From UBA9676 sp036005525 (GTDB taxonomy: Bacteria; Actinomycetota; Actinomycetes; Streptosporangiales; Streptosporangiaceae), in assembly GCA_036005525.1 (NCBI GenBank), contig DASYQM010000008.1, forward strand, positions 1-23,044: DNA of 23,044 nt, written 5' to 3'. The notes beneath the pieces are model-generated. The model had not been told where the DNA came from, made no database searches, and was given only the letters and a program-made list of their open reading frames with translations. This document shows, piece after piece, positions 22,556 through 23,044 of this stretch (positions are counted from its first letter, which is position 1; each line of letters begins with the position of its first letter). Both the position numbers and the translations under genes were made by a program.

Positions 22556-23044
22556 TCACGAGGCGATGGTGATGTTTCCCGACTGGTCGGTCGCCGAGAT
22601 CACGTGCGGTGACGTCGGGCTTCGCGGCACGTTGATCGAGGTCGAGCCGGATGAGGTGCTCGCGCTGACCCGGTAGGTGGCCTTCCCGGGCGGGAGCACC
22701 AGGGTGATGTTGCCGGAGTCGTCGCTGACATGGACCCGGTCCGGGACCTTGGTGAACACCACTGTGATGTCCCCCGAATGGTCCTGCGCGGTCAGGGCCT
22801 GGCTGGACACGTCGTTGCCGGTGATGTTCCCCGAGTCGTTCATGATCAGCGCCCGGCCCGCGGACAGGGAGGTCACAACGATGTCGCCGGAATGATCGGT
22901 GATCGTGGCGCGGCCGGAGATCCGCGTAGCATGAATGTCCCCCGAATCGGTGCTCAGCGTGACCGTGCCCGCCAGGCCGCTTGCGATCACGTTGCCCGAC
23001 GCGTTGGAAACCTCCGACCTGCCCCCCGCCGGGACGGTGAACGC
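22556..23044 (-). CDS. DUF4097-type repeat protein (C-terminal part; 5' end outside window)
   Basis: 163 codons including the stop are visible, open to the right edge; the internal GTG at 22990 is not a true start, because repeat sequence (FTVPAGGRSEVSNASGNVI) continues upstream of it. The protein is a series of short repeats of D-[HDQ]-SG-[DN]-I form, such as TDSGDIHATRISGRATITDH and MNDSGNITGNDVSSQALTAQ, roughly every 19-24 residues. This is the pattern of DUF4097/DUF2807 'putative adhesin' domains predicted to fold as a right-handed beta-helix. No membrane segment is seen in this part. Function is unknown; in other bacteria such proteins are often encoded near ECF sigma or PspC-type genes. 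Confidence 0.75.
   Translation of the reverse strand, partial: AFTVPAGGRSEVSNASGNVIASGLAGTVTLSTDSGDIHATRISGRATITDHSGDIVVTSLSAGRALIMNDSGNITGNDVSSQALTAQDHSGDITVVFTKVPDRVHVSDDSGNITLVLPPGKATYRVSASTSSGSTSINVPRSPTSPHVISATDQSGNITIAS

Noticed and set aside
22556..22990. DUF4097-type gene as a complete 144-residue protein starting at GTG 22990
   Set aside because: The same frame upstream to the window edge continues the repeat pattern (SNASGNVI), so the gene is cut by the window.
1..23044. CRISPR array, tRNA/rRNA genes, insertion sequences, phage genes or defence systems
   Set aside because: No regularly spaced repeats, cloverleaf-like segments, transposase motifs or phage-type proteins were found on either strand.

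Overview
The window is very GC-rich DNA with tightly packed genes, GTG starts and ATGA/GTGA stop-start overlaps. Several families present (GAF-Fis regulator without sigma-54 features, propane-type di-iron monooxygenase, GabT, rhomboid, DUF4097) point to an actinobacterium, perhaps from the Streptosporangiales/Streptomyces-Actinomadura side. That placement rests on protein style and composition, not on a marker gene. No rRNA, tRNA, CRISPR array or insertion sequence was seen, and no stretch of more than 300 bases lacks a gene.

Left part (1-9285). At the left edge is the 5' end of a soluble di-iron monooxygenase large subunit (PrmA/MimA type, minus strand). A 93-residue unknown gene precedes it, and a divergent GAF/degenerate-AAA+/Fis regulator follows. 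A 16-base repeat with a small palindrome (415-430 and 850-865) sits once before the monooxygenase and once in the divergent gap, so it is a good operator candidate. Next come cutA, a fumarylacetoacetate-hydrolase family gene and an esterase (minus strand). These are followed by a fused alpha/beta 2-oxoacid dehydrogenase E1 and an AAA+ ATPase (plus strand).

Middle part (9172-19720), all on the minus strand, is the core of the window: a protocatechuate catabolic region. In transcription order it reads pcaB(broken)-pcaC, then pcaI-pcaJ-pcaG(truncated)-ligK-galD-ligJ-ligI-ligA-ligB-ligC-pcaD. Every enzyme of the 4,5- (meta) cleavage route is present and looks intact: LigAB opens the ring, LigC makes 2-pyrone-4,6-dicarboxylate, LigI hydrolyses it, GalD tautomerises 4-oxalomesaconate, LigJ hydrates it, and LigK splits it to pyruvate and oxaloacetate. 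The genes of the 3,4- (ortho, beta-ketoadipate) route surrounding them are damaged. pcaH, which carries the iron site, is missing from its expected place. pcaG lacks its N-terminus. pcaB lacks a conserved block of about 85 residues, carries an in-frame TAG and has a tandem-repeat insertion next to the catalytic loop. pcaC, pcaD, pcaI and pcaJ look intact. The simplest reading is a ring-cleavage switch: a meta cassette sits inside an older pca cluster whose committed ortho steps are decaying.

Right part (19801-23044): a rhomboid protease, a proline-rich single-span membrane protein, a 4-aminobutyrate-type aminotransferase (plus strand), and the C-terminal part of a DUF4097-type repeat protein running off the right edge. 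Four genes (cutA, E1, the AAA+ ATPase, gabT) share a TAnnnT box 6-8 bases before the start codon and lack a Shine-Dalgarno sequence, as expected for leaderless transcripts.
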